In this document: positions 22,480 to 28,590 of the stretch, piece after piece
Layout: every line of letters begins with the position of its first letter
How positions within the stretch are numbered: position 1 is the stretch's first letter
Source of the DNA: a virus
IMG/VR virus record: IMGVR_UViG_3300043099_000574
Coordinates: 1 to 28,998 of that record
Length of the DNA: 28,998 nt
Strand: one strand, 5' to 3'
Notes under the pieces: generated by a model
The model's input: only the letters and a program-made list of their open reading frames with translations
Database searches by the model: none
What the model was told of the DNA's origin: nothing
Translations under genes and position numbers: made by a program

Positions 22480-23715
22480 ATGAGGTCAGTGATTCAACTC
22501 CGTCCCCACCAGCAACGTGCTCTGGATGCCCTGCTGCAACACCGCAAGGGTCAGGTGATTATCCCGACTGGCGGCGGCAAGACCAACATCGCTATCTTTG
22601 ATGCTATTCGTGAGTTTCTGAAAAATACTCCTCAGACTATTGTAGTCTGTGCTCCGCGCATCCTCCTGGCAGAGCAGTTGTCCAGCGAGTTCCTTGAGTT
22701 TATCACAAATGCTCAGGTTCTGCACGTCCATTCTGGTGAGACGCACCACTTCAGCAGCACTCGCCCCAATGTGATTCGTGCCTGGTATGAGCAAGCGAAG
22801 GGTCACAAACTCATTTTTACCACCTATAACTCCCTGCAGCGTCTTCAGCAGGCAGATATTCACGTTGATACCATTTACTTTGATGAGGCACACAACAGCG
22901 TTCAGCGTCACTTTTTCCCTGCTACGGAGCACTTCTCTGCTAATGCTGACCGCTGCTATTTCTTCACTGCTACTCCTAAGCATTCTGCTACTATTTCCAA
23001 ACCTGGTATGAATGACGCTGCCGTTTATGGCAACGTGATCTGCAATGTTCCTGCTCCTGAACTGGTGGACGGTGGTTTCATCGTTCCTCCTAAGGTTGTG
23101 GTGCAGCAGTTTGAGATGCTCAGCAAGGGTCAGATCGTCGCTGACGTTGACTGTGAGAACCTCATTCAGACTATTGATGCTCAAGAGGTTGGCAAGGTTC
23201 TGATCTGCTCTAAAGCAACCAAGCAGATCGTTTCTCTGGTTTCTCAGACTGACTTCTGCACTCAACTGGAGGAGCGTGGTTTCTCTTGGATGTATATCAC
23301 GTCCAAGACTGGTGCTATCATCGACGGTCAGAAGGTCAACCGTGAGGTGTTCTTCGACACTCTGAGTGCCTGGGGCAAGGATGACTCTAAGAAGTTTGTG
23401 GTTCTGCACCACAGCATTCTGAGCGAGGGCATCAACGTGTCTGGTCTGGAGGCAGTGCTGTTTATGCGGTCCATGGACTACATCGGCATCTCCCAGACCA
23501 TCGGACGGGTGATCCGCCTGCACAAGGACGATGCAGAGGGTCTCAGCAGCGGCAGGATCGCCCCTGGTGCCCTTCAGGACTACACCAAGTCCTTTGGGTT
23601 GGTCTGTATCCCTGTCTACTCTTCTGTGGGCATCAGCACCGCTAAGAAGGTCCAAGCGGTGGTGGACACCGTGTTTCAGCAGGGTCTTCCTGCCATCAGC
23701 GTTGTCAAACGCTGA
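22480..23715 (+). CDS. SF2 DEAD/DEAH-type helicase
   Basis: A 411-residue superfamily 2 helicase. It has 'LRPHQQRALDALL' at the N-terminus (Q-like motif), Walker A 'PTGGGKT' (29-35), motif Ia 'VCAPRILLAEQL', motif II DEAH (135-138), motif III 'FFTATP' (161-166) and motif VI 'QTIGRVIR' (339-346). It is shorter than T4 UvsW-type helicases, and no separate DNA-binding domain is visible. Its G+C, particularly at third positions, is well above that of the fibre genes, so it may be a recent arrival or be adapted to host codon use. A predicted promoter lies just upstream with almost no leader. It may act in replication or recombination, or as an anti-defence factor. Confidence 0.85.
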   Translation: MRSVIQLRPHQQRALDALLQHRKGQVIIPTGGGKTNIAIFDAIREFLKNTPQTIVVCAPRILLAEQLSSEFLEFITNAQVLHVHSGETHHFSSTRPNVIRAWYEQAKGHKLIFTTYNSLQRLQQADIHVDTIYFDEAHNSVQRHFFPATEHFSANADRCYFFTATPKHSATISKPGMNDAAVYGNVICNVPAPELVDGGFIVPPKVVVQQFEMLSKGQIVADVDCENLIQTIDAQEVGKVLICSKATKQIVSLVSQTDFCTQLEERGFSWMYITSKTGAIIDGQKVNREVFFDTLSAWGKDDSKKFVVLHHSILSEGINVSGLEAVLFMRSMDYIGISQTIGRVIRLHKDDAEGLSSGRIAPGALQDYTKSFGLVCIPVYSSVGISTAKKVQAVVDTVFQQGLPAISVVKR

Positions 23716-23730
23716 TTTTTCTGCTATACT
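23702..23730 (+). promoter_or_regulatory. Sigma70-type promoter (TTGTCA-17-TATACT)
   Basis: TTGTCA 23702-23707 lies in the last codons of the helicase gene and TATACT 23725-23730 follows with 17-bp spacing. The start would be near 23737, with a good CAGGAG ribosome site before ATG 23755. Confidence 0.7.
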
Positions 23731-23754
23731 ATCCACACATCAGGAGAAACTCCA

Positions 23755-23898
23755 ATGCGCTGCAAAGTCCAACTCTACATTGCTGGTAAGGTCTTTGATG
23801 AGATCGTTGAAGCAAAAGACTACAATGATGCAAAGCGAACTGCACTTGCTCGTAACCCAAGTGCTAAAGTCATTGGCGTCACTGCAGTATTCGGATGA
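23755..23898 (+). CDS. Very small basic hypothetical protein
   Basis: A 47-residue ORF beginning 'MRCKVQLYIAGKVFDEIVEA'. It looks like one strand-helix-strand unit. A CAGGAG ribosome-binding site lies about 8 nt upstream. Its stop overlaps the next ATG (ATGA), which supports translation. Unknown family. Confidence 0.6.
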   Translation: MRCKVQLYIAGKVFDEIVEAKDYNDAKRTALARNPSAKVIGVTAVFG

Positions 23899-24140
23899 CG
23901 GAACATTTTCAAAAACCTTTCATCAACCGTCCTGGTATTCTTGATGCAAAACCAGGAGATCCTCAAGGTTATGTGACCAAAGATGGTATGTGGGCAGCAG
24001 TTCCATTTGGTAAAAAGTTTATGATTATTCACAATGGGCAACAGGTTCACGTTGCCAACAACTACAAGTCCGCAAAAACCTACATTCAAAAGTCCGCAAA
24101 AGGCGCATCGGTCTCCAGTCTGGATCAATTTCTTGGTTAA
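23895..24140 (+). CDS. Small hypothetical protein
   Basis: An 81-residue protein with 'PGDPQGYVTKDGMWAAVPFGKKFMIIHNGQQVHV', a beta-type layout, and a basic helix 'YKSAKTYIQKSAKG' near the C-terminus. It is coupled to the previous gene by ATGA, and its stop TAA is inside a TTAAATA late-type motif. The family is not recognised. Confidence 0.65.
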   Translation: MTEHFQKPFINRPGILDAKPGDPQGYVTKDGMWAAVPFGKKFMIIHNGQQVHVANNYKSAKTYIQKSAKGASVSSLDQFLG

Positions 24141-24143
24141 ATA
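24137..24143 (+). promoter_or_regulatory. Late promoter-like motif TTAAATA
   Basis: TTAAATA contains the TAA stop (24138-24140) and lies 20 nt before ATG 24164. One base differs from ATAAATA. Confidence 0.4.
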
Positions 24144-24163
24144 GTGTAACTATAAGGCACATT

Positions 24164-24334
24164 ATGGAAGAAACTCCTGAAGTCAAATGGAACCGTGGTC
24201 TTGATCTGTTCATTGAAAGTGTTCATAAACCAGACCACGAACTTCGTCAATGTGCTCATAATCAGAAATGCTATCATGAATTGATGGCAGTGCGTGAGCA
24301 CGTGTTAGACTATCTAAAAACTATCAGACGATGA
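24164..24334 (+). CDS. Very small hypothetical protein
   Basis: A 56-residue ORF, 'MEETPEVKWNRGLDLFIESV' onward, His-rich with Cys30 and Cys37, mostly helical. It overlaps the next start by ATGA. No clear Shine-Dalgarno, but 'AAGG' lies upstream at 24154-24157. Family unknown. Confidence 0.6.
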   Translation: MEETPEVKWNRGLDLFIESVHKPDHELRQCAHNQKCYHELMAVREHVLDYLKTIRR

Positions 24335-24561
24335 CTTATTACGCTTGGTTTATCGTATTCACAGTAGTGGCATACTTCATCGTAACTGATGATAGTGTCG
24401 CTGCTGCTTTTTATTATGTGCTTAAGTTAGCAAAAGCTAACTATGAGAAGCAAAAGTGGTGGTTGTTACACAATCCAAGAAATCCTGTGGTAAAATATAT
24501 GATGCATCGTCGTTCTATGAAACTTGCAAAAGAGTTGATGGACGAATATGAAAATAAATAG
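24331..24561 (+). CDS. Small inner-membrane protein
   Basis: A 76-residue protein with one N-terminal transmembrane segment ('AWFIVFTVVAYFIVTDDSVA', about residues 5-24) and possible second weak segment (about 23-33), followed by a basic C-terminal part ('LAKANYEKQKWWLLHNP'). The basic part is likely cytoplasmic by the positive-inside rule. The stop TAA forms part of an ATAAATA motif. Function unknown. Confidence 0.65.
   Translation: MTYYAWFIVFTVVAYFIVTDDSVAAAFYYVLKLAKANYEKQKWWLLHNPRNPVVKYMMHRRSMKLAKELMDEYENK
24554..24560 (+). promoter_or_regulatory. Late promoter-like motif ATAAATA
   Basis: ATAAATA within the last codons of the upstream gene and 22 nt before ATG 24582. Confidence 0.45.
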
Positions 24562-24581
24562 ACCTATATCTGGTAATTCTT

Positions 24582-24899
24582 ATGCTCTCTACGCAGTATC
24601 GGTTGAGACTTGAAGCAATCTGTGAAAAGATTGTTCTTCACGAAGAGGTGAGTTTAGAAGATATGATTTGGGCAGAGAAACTTGCAAAAGCAAATCGTTC
24701 TGCTGGAACAATGCTCCGTCAGGCAAGACGTAAAGCAGAAAATCCCAATATGGATGAAATGGATGACTTCCTAAACTCAATGGACATTGGTGGTTTAGGG
24801 CACGAAAGATTTGGTAGAAGAGGTTTTGACAGTCCTGATGAACTTCTTGATTGGTTTAAACGTGATGAAGACGAAACCGATTGGAGGACTAGGGATTGA
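24582..24899 (+). CDS. Hypothetical helical protein
   Basis: A 105-residue helical, charged protein ('LRLEAICEKIVLHEEVSLEDMIWAEKLAKANRSA') with a Gly/Phe patch 'GLGHERFGRRGFDSPDELLDWF'. Its stop overlaps the TTG start of the next gene. No motif I recognise. Confidence 0.65.
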   Translation: MLSTQYRLRLEAICEKIVLHEEVSLEDMIWAEKLAKANRSAGTMLRQARRKAENPNMDEMDDFLNSMDIGGLGHERFGRRGFDSPDELLDWFKRDEDETDWRTRD

Positions 24900-25093
24900 C
24901 CTACGAAGAGTTTATTCATAAAGGCACTGAGTTCTATATGGAAATGGTGCGTCTTGTTGATACTAAACTCAAATATCGCATGAACTTTACTGAAGAGGAG
25001 AAAGAAATAAAAGATCATATTATGGAGTTTCAACATCAAGTTAAACTGAATGAGTTGAGAGATAAGTTTGAAAAGTGCTTGGAGAAAGAATAA
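24896..25093 (+). CDS. Small helical protein with TTG start
   Basis: A 65-residue helical protein ('YEEFIHKGTEFYMEMVRLVD'). The start is TTG 24896, which overlaps the previous TGA and has a strong GGAGG at 24883-24887 eight bases upstream. No in-frame ATG exists before residue 15. The last codon TAA overlaps the next ATG. Family unknown. Confidence 0.6.
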   Translation: MTYEEFIHKGTEFYMEMVRLVDTKLKYRMNFTEEEKEIKDHIMEFQHQVKLNELRDKFEKCLEKE

Positions 25094-25293
25094 TGAAATC
25101 ATTTCAAGAGTTTCTATCGGAAGAAGAAAAGGCATCAAAAGCAACTGCAAAGTATCAGAACGAACCAAAAGGTAACCAAAAGTGTACTAATTGCAATATG
25201 TGGAGAGAACCTAATGCCTGTACTGCTGTGAAAGGCAAGATTTCACCTGATGGTTGGTGTAAATGGCATCAATATGATCGAAAAAATCGATGA
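25093..25293 (+). CDS. HiPIP-like iron-sulfur protein with capsid-targeting-like N-terminus
   Basis: A 66-residue protein, with start chosen at ATG 25093 (TAATG overlap, GGAGAAAG upstream), not the in-frame GTG at 25075. Residues 31-58 have the HiPIP pattern C31-x2-C34-x8-C43-x12-C56 with 'GWC' and a following Trp. Compare the Allochromatium HiPIP 'CADC ... C ... GWCASW'; the gap between Cys 34 and 43 is shorter here. HiPIPs carry one [4Fe-4S] cluster for single-electron transfer. The first 10 residues, MKSFQEFLSE, nearly match the T4 internal-protein capsid-targeting sequence MKTYQEFIAE and end in L-S-E, which fits the gp21 cleavage rule (L/I)xE. Both readings are pattern-based. Confidence 0.75.
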   Translation: MKSFQEFLSEEEKASKATAKYQNEPKGNQKCTNCNMWREPNACTAVKGKISPDGWCKWHQYDRKNR

Positions 25294-25481
25294 AACACGC
25301 CGTCATACTTTCACTTTGTTTTCTTCCACTGGCGGTTATATATCTTATAATGAAAGTATCTGTCTGGTTGTCCTCTAGCGTATCCGAAGTCAATTATGTC
25401 CGAGAAGATGCAAAACGAGAACACGGACCCTATGTGGAAAATGCATATGGAGACGTTGATGAAGAGGCAGAGAAGGATTGA
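25290..25481 (+). CDS. Small single-span membrane protein
   Basis: A 63-residue protein with an N-terminal transmembrane helix or signal anchor ('AVILSLCFLPLAVIYLIMKVSVWLSSSV', about 4-30) and an acidic C-terminal tail ('GDVDEEAEKD'). It overlaps the HiPIP-like gene by ATGA. The neighbour suggests, but does not prove, a shared redox or membrane role. Confidence 0.6.
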   Translation: MKHAVILSLCFLPLAVIYLIMKVSVWLSSSVSEVNYVREDAKREHGPYVENAYGDVDEEAEKD

Positions 25482-25614
25482 GATTGCTGAAGTAATAGAT
25501 GAAGCAATATGGAGATGGTATTTTGAACACGGTAAAGAAGTTCCCAACTGGAAAATGAAAAAAGATCCACAATGGTGGACAGATTACCTAGCAGAACTTG
25601 ACAACCAAGAGTAA
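25459..25614 (+). CDS. Small Trp-rich hypothetical protein (start uncertain)
   Basis: The frame is open from ATG 25396 (72 residues), which would overlap the membrane protein gene by 86 bases. I prefer ATG 25459 (51 residues), with GGAG at 25449-25452 and only 23 bases overlap. The product is helical with 'DEAIWRWYFEHGKEVPNW' and 'DPQWWTDYLAEL'. The end of the gene holds the -35 box of the next promoter. Function unknown. Confidence 0.55.
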   Translation: MKRQRRIEIAEVIDEAIWRWYFEHGKEVPNWKMKKDPQWWTDYLAELDNQE

Positions 25615-25626
25615 ATACTTTATAAT
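25598..25626 (+). promoter_or_regulatory. Consensus sigma70 promoter (TTGACA-17-TATAAT)
   Basis: TTGACA 25598-25603 within the coding end of the upstream gene and TATAAT 25621-25626 with 17-bp spacing, both perfect. The start would be about 25633, close to ATG 25642 (or ATG 25648). A TAAATA lies in the spacer. Confidence 0.85.
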
Positions 25627-25641
25627 ACCCGCATATACACT

Positions 25642-25851
25642 ATGATTATGGACTACAAACCCTATAGTATGGAATGGAGTCGGCGGCGGTATCTTGCCGA
25701 AGCAATCCAACAATACTTTGATACTGATGCGTCTCTGGATGTTGTCCTGGACGATATTGTGAGTGTGCTTGAGGAGAATGTAGAGCACCACAAGAGTCGT
25801 GCCGAACGCTTTCAGGAAGTTCTGAATGGTGTTAAGTCTTTACATAAATAA
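25642..25851 (+). CDS. Small hypothetical protein
   Basis: A 69-residue helical protein ('RRRYLAEAIQQYFDTDASLD', 'DIVSVLEENVEHHKSRAERF'). Starts at ATG 25642, with ATG 25648 as alternative. The leader would be only about 9-15 nt. The stop TAA is part of the ATAAATA motif at 25844. Unknown family. Confidence 0.6.
   Translation: MIMDYKPYSMEWSRRRYLAEAIQQYFDTDASLDVVLDDIVSVLEENVEHHKSRAERFQEVLNGVKSLHK
25844..25850 (+). promoter_or_regulatory. Late promoter-like motif ATAAATA
   Basis: ATAAATA 17 nt before ATG 25867. The 15-bp string ATAAATAACTAAAAA is identical to the one before the 824-residue fibre. Confidence 0.6.
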
Positions 25852-25866
25852 CTAAAAAGTTTAAGA

Positions 25867-26070
25867 ATGAAAACCTTTCAGGAATTTCAGGAGCAAATGT
25901 TATCTGCTGCTGATAGGAAAGAAATTAAAATAGCAACTCTTACTTCTGCAGCAAGGCAAAATATTCGTAATGCTGCTTGGCAGAGAAGACACGCCTATCA
26001 TGAAATAGAAGCAAAAAATAGAAGGGAAGATCAAGATAGAATGCGAAGAGAACAGGAAACACAAATATAA
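25867..26070 (+). CDS. Charged small protein with capsid-targeting-like N-terminus
   Basis: A 67-residue protein that starts MKTFQEFQEQ, which matches T4 internal-protein MKTYQEFIAE at M, K, T, Q, E and F. There is no LxE protease site here. The rest is basic and helical ('RQNIRNAAWQRRHAYHEI' then 'NRREDQDRMRREQE'), which would suit a head-core or DNA-associated protein. A late-type motif lies just upstream, in keeping with late expression. Confidence 0.6.
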   Translation: MKTFQEFQEQMLSAADRKEIKIATLTSAARQNIRNAAWQRRHAYHEIEAKNRREDQDRMRREQETQI

Positions 26071-26077
26071 TCCTTAT

Positions 26078-26104
26078 GACCCTTGACTTTTTGAGTCAGG
26101 GGTC
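26078..26104 (+). terminator. Hairpin overlapping the 26083 promoter
   Basis: GACCCTTGACT (26078-26088) and AGTCAGGGGTC (26094-26104) form an 11-bp stem with one G-U and a TTTTG loop. No long T-run follows, so terminator strength is uncertain. It covers the TTGACT box. Confidence 0.45.
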
Positions 26105-26111
26105 TTATAGT
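26083..26111 (+). promoter_or_regulatory. Sigma70-type promoter (TTGACT-17-TATAGT)
   Basis: TTGACT 26083-26088, TATAGT 26106-26111, 17-bp spacing; start near 26118 and ATG at 26134. The same two-box form and hairpin overlap are seen at 12669. Confidence 0.7.
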
Positions 26112-26133
26112 ATGTTTACTTACTACCAGACTG

Positions 26134-26319
26134 ATGAAACCCAACTTTCGTAAGGTATTGGAGATGGCACTGGAAGAAGGTGTTCGTTATGGATACAATC
26201 GTGCCCATAAACACGTAGAGAACCCACACGAAGATGCTGTGGTTGATTGTGTGGTTGATGGTGCGATGAACTCTCTGTATGAATGGTTTGACTTTGAGGA
26301 AAACAATAATGAGCAGTAA
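26134..26319 (+). CDS. Small hypothetical protein
   Basis: A 61-residue helical, acidic protein ('MALEEGVRYGYNRAHKHVEN', 'DAVVDCVVDGAMNSLYEWFDF'). Driven by the promoter just upstream. Its end overlaps the next gene by 11 bases. Unknown family, common type of small phage gene. Confidence 0.6.
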   Translation: MKPNFRKVLEMALEEGVRYGYNRAHKHVENPHEDAVVDCVVDGAMNSLYEWFDFEENNNEQ

Positions 26320-26482
26320 AACTTATCTACAATATGTCGCAATCCCTGCACTTGCGTTTTTTGTATCCGCTATTGTATCATATAATTTGACACCAGAAAA
26401 AACACCACACCATACATCTACGGTCTCTGGATCTTCTGGTGACCTTAAATGCACTACATCTTGTGTTATTAAAGAGCAATGA
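26309..26482 (+). CDS. Small membrane-anchored or exported protein
   Basis: A 57-residue protein from ATG 26309 with GAGGA at 26296-26300; the earlier in-frame ATG at 26279 is less likely. It has an N-terminal hydrophobic segment ('YVAIPALAFFVSAIVSY', about 9-25) and a Ser/Thr/His-rich tail with Cys near the C-terminus ('CTTSC'). The tail is probably periplasmic or disulfide-linked. Overlaps the next start by ATGA. Confidence 0.6.
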   Translation: MSSKTYLQYVAIPALAFFVSAIVSYNLTPEKTPHHTSTVSGSSGDLKCTTSCVIKEQ

Positions 26483-26766
26483 ACCTAATTAAATTCAAAC
26501 ATCGTGAAGACTTCGGGCACGAATGGTATGTTCAAATTTTAAATGTTAAGCGTAGAAGTTTGCTTCAAGCGTCTGTAAGTTGGAATGACTATCCTTCTTG
26601 GCCCTATATTCAAATAAGTTCTGGTAATGGTTGTGGACTAAGTGTTCTCTTCTGGGCATATAAGTTTGGGTTTGATATTGATTTGCTTTCCCGCACTTGG
26701 AGATGGGACCATTTAGAGGAAGTAGATGAAAAAGAGACTGATTATCTTGGAATGGATGAGTGTTGA
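26479..26766 (+). CDS. Hypothetical phage protein
   Basis: A 95-residue protein with 'EWYVQILNVKRRSLLQASVSW', 'YIQISSGNGCGLSVLFWAYKF' and an acidic C-terminus. It looks like a compact alpha/beta domain. Coupled to the next gene by TGATG overlap. No family recognised. Confidence 0.6.
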   Translation: MNLIKFKHREDFGHEWYVQILNVKRRSLLQASVSWNDYPSWPYIQISSGNGCGLSVLFWAYKFGFDIDLLSRTWRWDHLEEVDEKETDYLGMDEC

Positions 26767-27131
26767 TGAAGACAAAATTAAACTGGTTTGAGTATTATTT
26801 TGGACATTGTTTCCAGACTGGTTGGAGAGAAATGTGGAACAACTTCAAAATGTGGAGAGACCTTATCAGTGGAAACTATGCTGATTATGCTCTGCTGAAA
26901 AACGACGATCCATATGAAGAATGTTATCAGTGGTTCTGGTGCAGCATCAATATGGATGAAACATATCCCAAAGAGTTTCTAGAATATCTGATGGAAATGT
27001 GTGATAGAATTGATAGAGGTGAAGAGAAACTTATTCCTTTTGATGAAAACTTTAAGAAAAGGTTGGAAGACCTGGTAGAAGATGTAGACACTTTAGAAAC
27101 TGGCACACCAGAAGACACTGAAGAGTCTTGA
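26766..27131 (+). CDS. Hypothetical acidic protein
   Basis: A 121-residue protein from ATG 26766 (TGATG overlap with the previous stop; the GTG at 26760 would add two residues). The N-terminal half is aromatic ('WFEYYFGHCFQTGWREMWNN'), the C-terminal 45 residues are acidic. Function unknown. A TATAAT-like box at 27137-27142 follows but has no credible -35. Confidence 0.65.
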   Translation: MKTKLNWFEYYFGHCFQTGWREMWNNFKMWRDLISGNYADYALLKNDDPYEECYQWFWCSINMDETYPKEFLEYLMEMCDRIDRGEEKLIPFDENFKKRLEDLVEDVDTLETGTPEDTEES

Positions 27132-27163
27132 TGACCTATAATATTCATATCTGAAACGCCCCT

Positions 27164-27421
27164 ATGACTCTCAAAGAGAAGAAGGCACTCCTCAAACGAC
27201 TTGAACAGACAGGCACAACCTGTATGGATTGTGGACAAAAGTATGGAGTATATTCTGTAGGTTGTTCATCTGTCTGGAATGGTAAGTGTGGTGTGTGTGG
27301 TGAAGAGAAACGGGTGACTGAATCCCGTGACTTTGCTTACTTTATTACTGGTATTCGCAAACTAAAACTGGAGATTCAAAATGAGAAGAGTAACAGTCAG
27401 ACCCAAAAGCAAGAAGGCTAA
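27164..27421 (+). CDS. Small zinc-ribbon protein
   Basis: An 85-residue protein with C20-x2-C23 ('CMDCGQKYG') and a later C-x2-C ('CGVCGEEKR', about 42-45), which is a four-cysteine zinc ribbon of about 25 residues, followed by a basic helix. It may bind nucleic acid or a partner protein. Overlaps the next gene by 41 bases in another frame. Confidence 0.65.
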   Translation: MTLKEKKALLKRLEQTGTTCMDCGQKYGVYSVGCSSVWNGKCGVCGEEKRVTESRDFAYFITGIRKLKLEIQNEKSNSQTQKQEG

Positions 27422-27575
27422 GAACCGCCTTGTGAATATGATGGACAACAACCCTATCTGTATTGTTGAGCAGGACAAGGGTGATGGTATGCTGTTTCTC
27501 GCATCAGAGAACCAGAAATACTTCTTCTGGGTGAATATCAACGATTTCTGGGAATGTGATTGGGAGGTGCTCTAA
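27381..27575 (+). CDS. Small basic hypothetical protein
   Basis: A 64-residue protein with a strongly basic N-terminus ('MRRVTVRPKSKKAKNRLVNM') and a Trp-rich beta end ('YFFWVNINDFWECDWEVL'). The basic patch could contact nucleic acid. It overlaps the zinc-ribbon gene by 41 bases and the next by TAATG. Confidence 0.6.
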   Translation: MRRVTVRPKSKKAKNRLVNMMDNNPICIVEQDKGDGMLFLASENQKYFFWVNINDFWECDWEVL

Positions 27576-27766
27576 TGTCTATGATTGATACTTTAGAATA
27601 CTTTATAAAAGACCAAGAAGGGCACCTACAATGTCTTGAATGGGACATTAGGGAGCAAACCAATCACGAAGTAAATGATCTTGACTGGTATTGTGAAGAG
27701 TATGACATTGCCAAACAAAGAGTAGAAGACCTCAAACAAATCAAGACTATCTTGGAACAACAATGA
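27575..27766 (+). CDS. Small acidic coiled-coil-like protein
   Basis: A 63-residue protein from ATG 27575 (TAATG overlap, GGGAGG at 27562-27567). It is helical and acidic ('TLEYFIKDQEGHLQCLEWDI', 'QRVEDLKQIKTILEQQ') and could form a coiled coil. Overlaps the next gene by ATGA. Confidence 0.6.
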   Translation: MSMIDTLEYFIKDQEGHLQCLEWDIREQTNHEVNDLDWYCEEYDIAKQRVEDLKQIKTILEQQ

Positions 27767-27975
27767 CCTACGACCAACTCTACGAGAACATTACTCATTA
27801 CGTTGCTCACCCTCATACTACAATTGTAGAGCACGATAAGAAACGTGCTTGTCTGATTCTTGGTGCTTTTATGGAGTTTATTCTTGACTGCCAGGATGAA
27901 GGCGTGGATGTGAATAAGATTGATATTACTGATTTTGTGAATGAGAAACTTGATGAGTTGGAGGAAACCAAATGA
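27763..27975 (+). CDS. Small hypothetical protein
   Basis: A 70-residue helical acidic protein ('ACLILGAFMEFILDCQDEGV', 'NKIDITDFVNEKLDELEETK'). Coupled on both sides by ATGA. No recognised family. Confidence 0.6.
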   Translation: MTYDQLYENITHYVAHPHTTIVEHDKKRACLILGAFMEFILDCQDEGVDVNKIDITDFVNEKLDELEETK

Positions 27976-28148
27976 ACTACCTGTGCCTTGTTGATGGACT
28001 TATAGAGTATGCCAGCACTTCTGAAAGTGACTTTGCTCACTATCAGTTGGTGTATGCTGAAGAGCACAAAGATGCTGATGTTCAGTATCTGACTCTGACT
28101 GATGAAGAGTATGATGCTATGTTTCCCTATGAAGAGGAAGAAGAATGA
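27972..28148 (+). CDS. Very small acidic hypothetical protein
   Basis: A 58-residue ORF (ATG 27972, ATGA coupling at both ends) beginning 'MNYLCLVDGLIEYASTSESD' and ending in an acidic run EEEEE. The consistent ATGA overlaps argue that it is a real gene. Confidence 0.6.
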   Translation: MNYLCLVDGLIEYASTSESDFAHYQLVYAEEHKDADVQYLTLTDEEYDAMFPYEEEEE

Positions 28149-28405
28149 GGTTCAGAAACATAGAGTTTCGTTGGTGTAAATTCAACAACAAATATGAACT
28201 CGTCAGGTGGTATGAATGTCCAAGAGAAAAGAAAGAGTATTGTTATGTGATTGCTTTCTTTGATAAAGGCAAAGAGTCTTATGATATGAGAACCATAGGT
28301 GATAGGTTCTTTGAGGATAAAGACGCTTGGGTTGTGGGTAAGTATGGTCTGGAGTTTCTAAATGAAATCTTTGAGATTGAAAAAGTAGAAGAGGAACTGA
28401 AATGA
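28145..28405 (+). CDS. Small hypothetical protein
   Basis: An 86-residue protein with a beta-type first half ('FRNIEFRWCKFNNKYELVRW') and a helix at the end. ATGA coupled to its neighbours. Unknown family. Confidence 0.6.
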   Translation: MRFRNIEFRWCKFNNKYELVRWYECPREKKEYCYVIAFFDKGKESYDMRTIGDRFFEDKDAWVVGKYGLEFLNEIFEIEKVEEELK

Positions 28406-28590
28406 CTGAATTCTATGTGATTATGTTGAAGAGGCAGGATGGTAAGGTCTATGCTGATTTACACAAGACCAATCAAGTCATTTACCTTACAATAGAAGAT
28501 GCCTATGAGGAATTGAATAACACAGAGCATTTCAAAGAAAACTATCACATCGTAAAACTTATTGCTTGTTTGGATGACTTAAAAAAATGA
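28402..28590 (+). CDS. Small hypothetical protein
   Basis: A 62-residue protein, 'MTEFYVIMLKRQDGKVYADL' onward, alpha/beta in pattern. ATGA coupled to its neighbours. Unknown family. Confidence 0.6.
   Translation: MTEFYVIMLKRQDGKVYADLHKTNQVIYLTIEDAYEELNNTEHFKENYHIVKLIACLDDLKK

Noticed and set aside
22486-23736. 416-codon reverse-strand open frame opposite the helicase
   Set aside because: It mirrors a clear helicase gene, lacks recognisable motifs, and is explained by GC-rich third positions on the + strand. All other genes are on the + strand.
24719-25168. 149-codon reverse-strand frame
   Set aside because: It lies opposite three coupled genes with good ribosome sites and has a hydrophobic composition expected from antisense of helical acidic genes.
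27137-27142. TATAAT before the zinc-ribbon gene as a promoter
   Set aside because: No -35-like hexamer at 16-18 bp and no extended -10.
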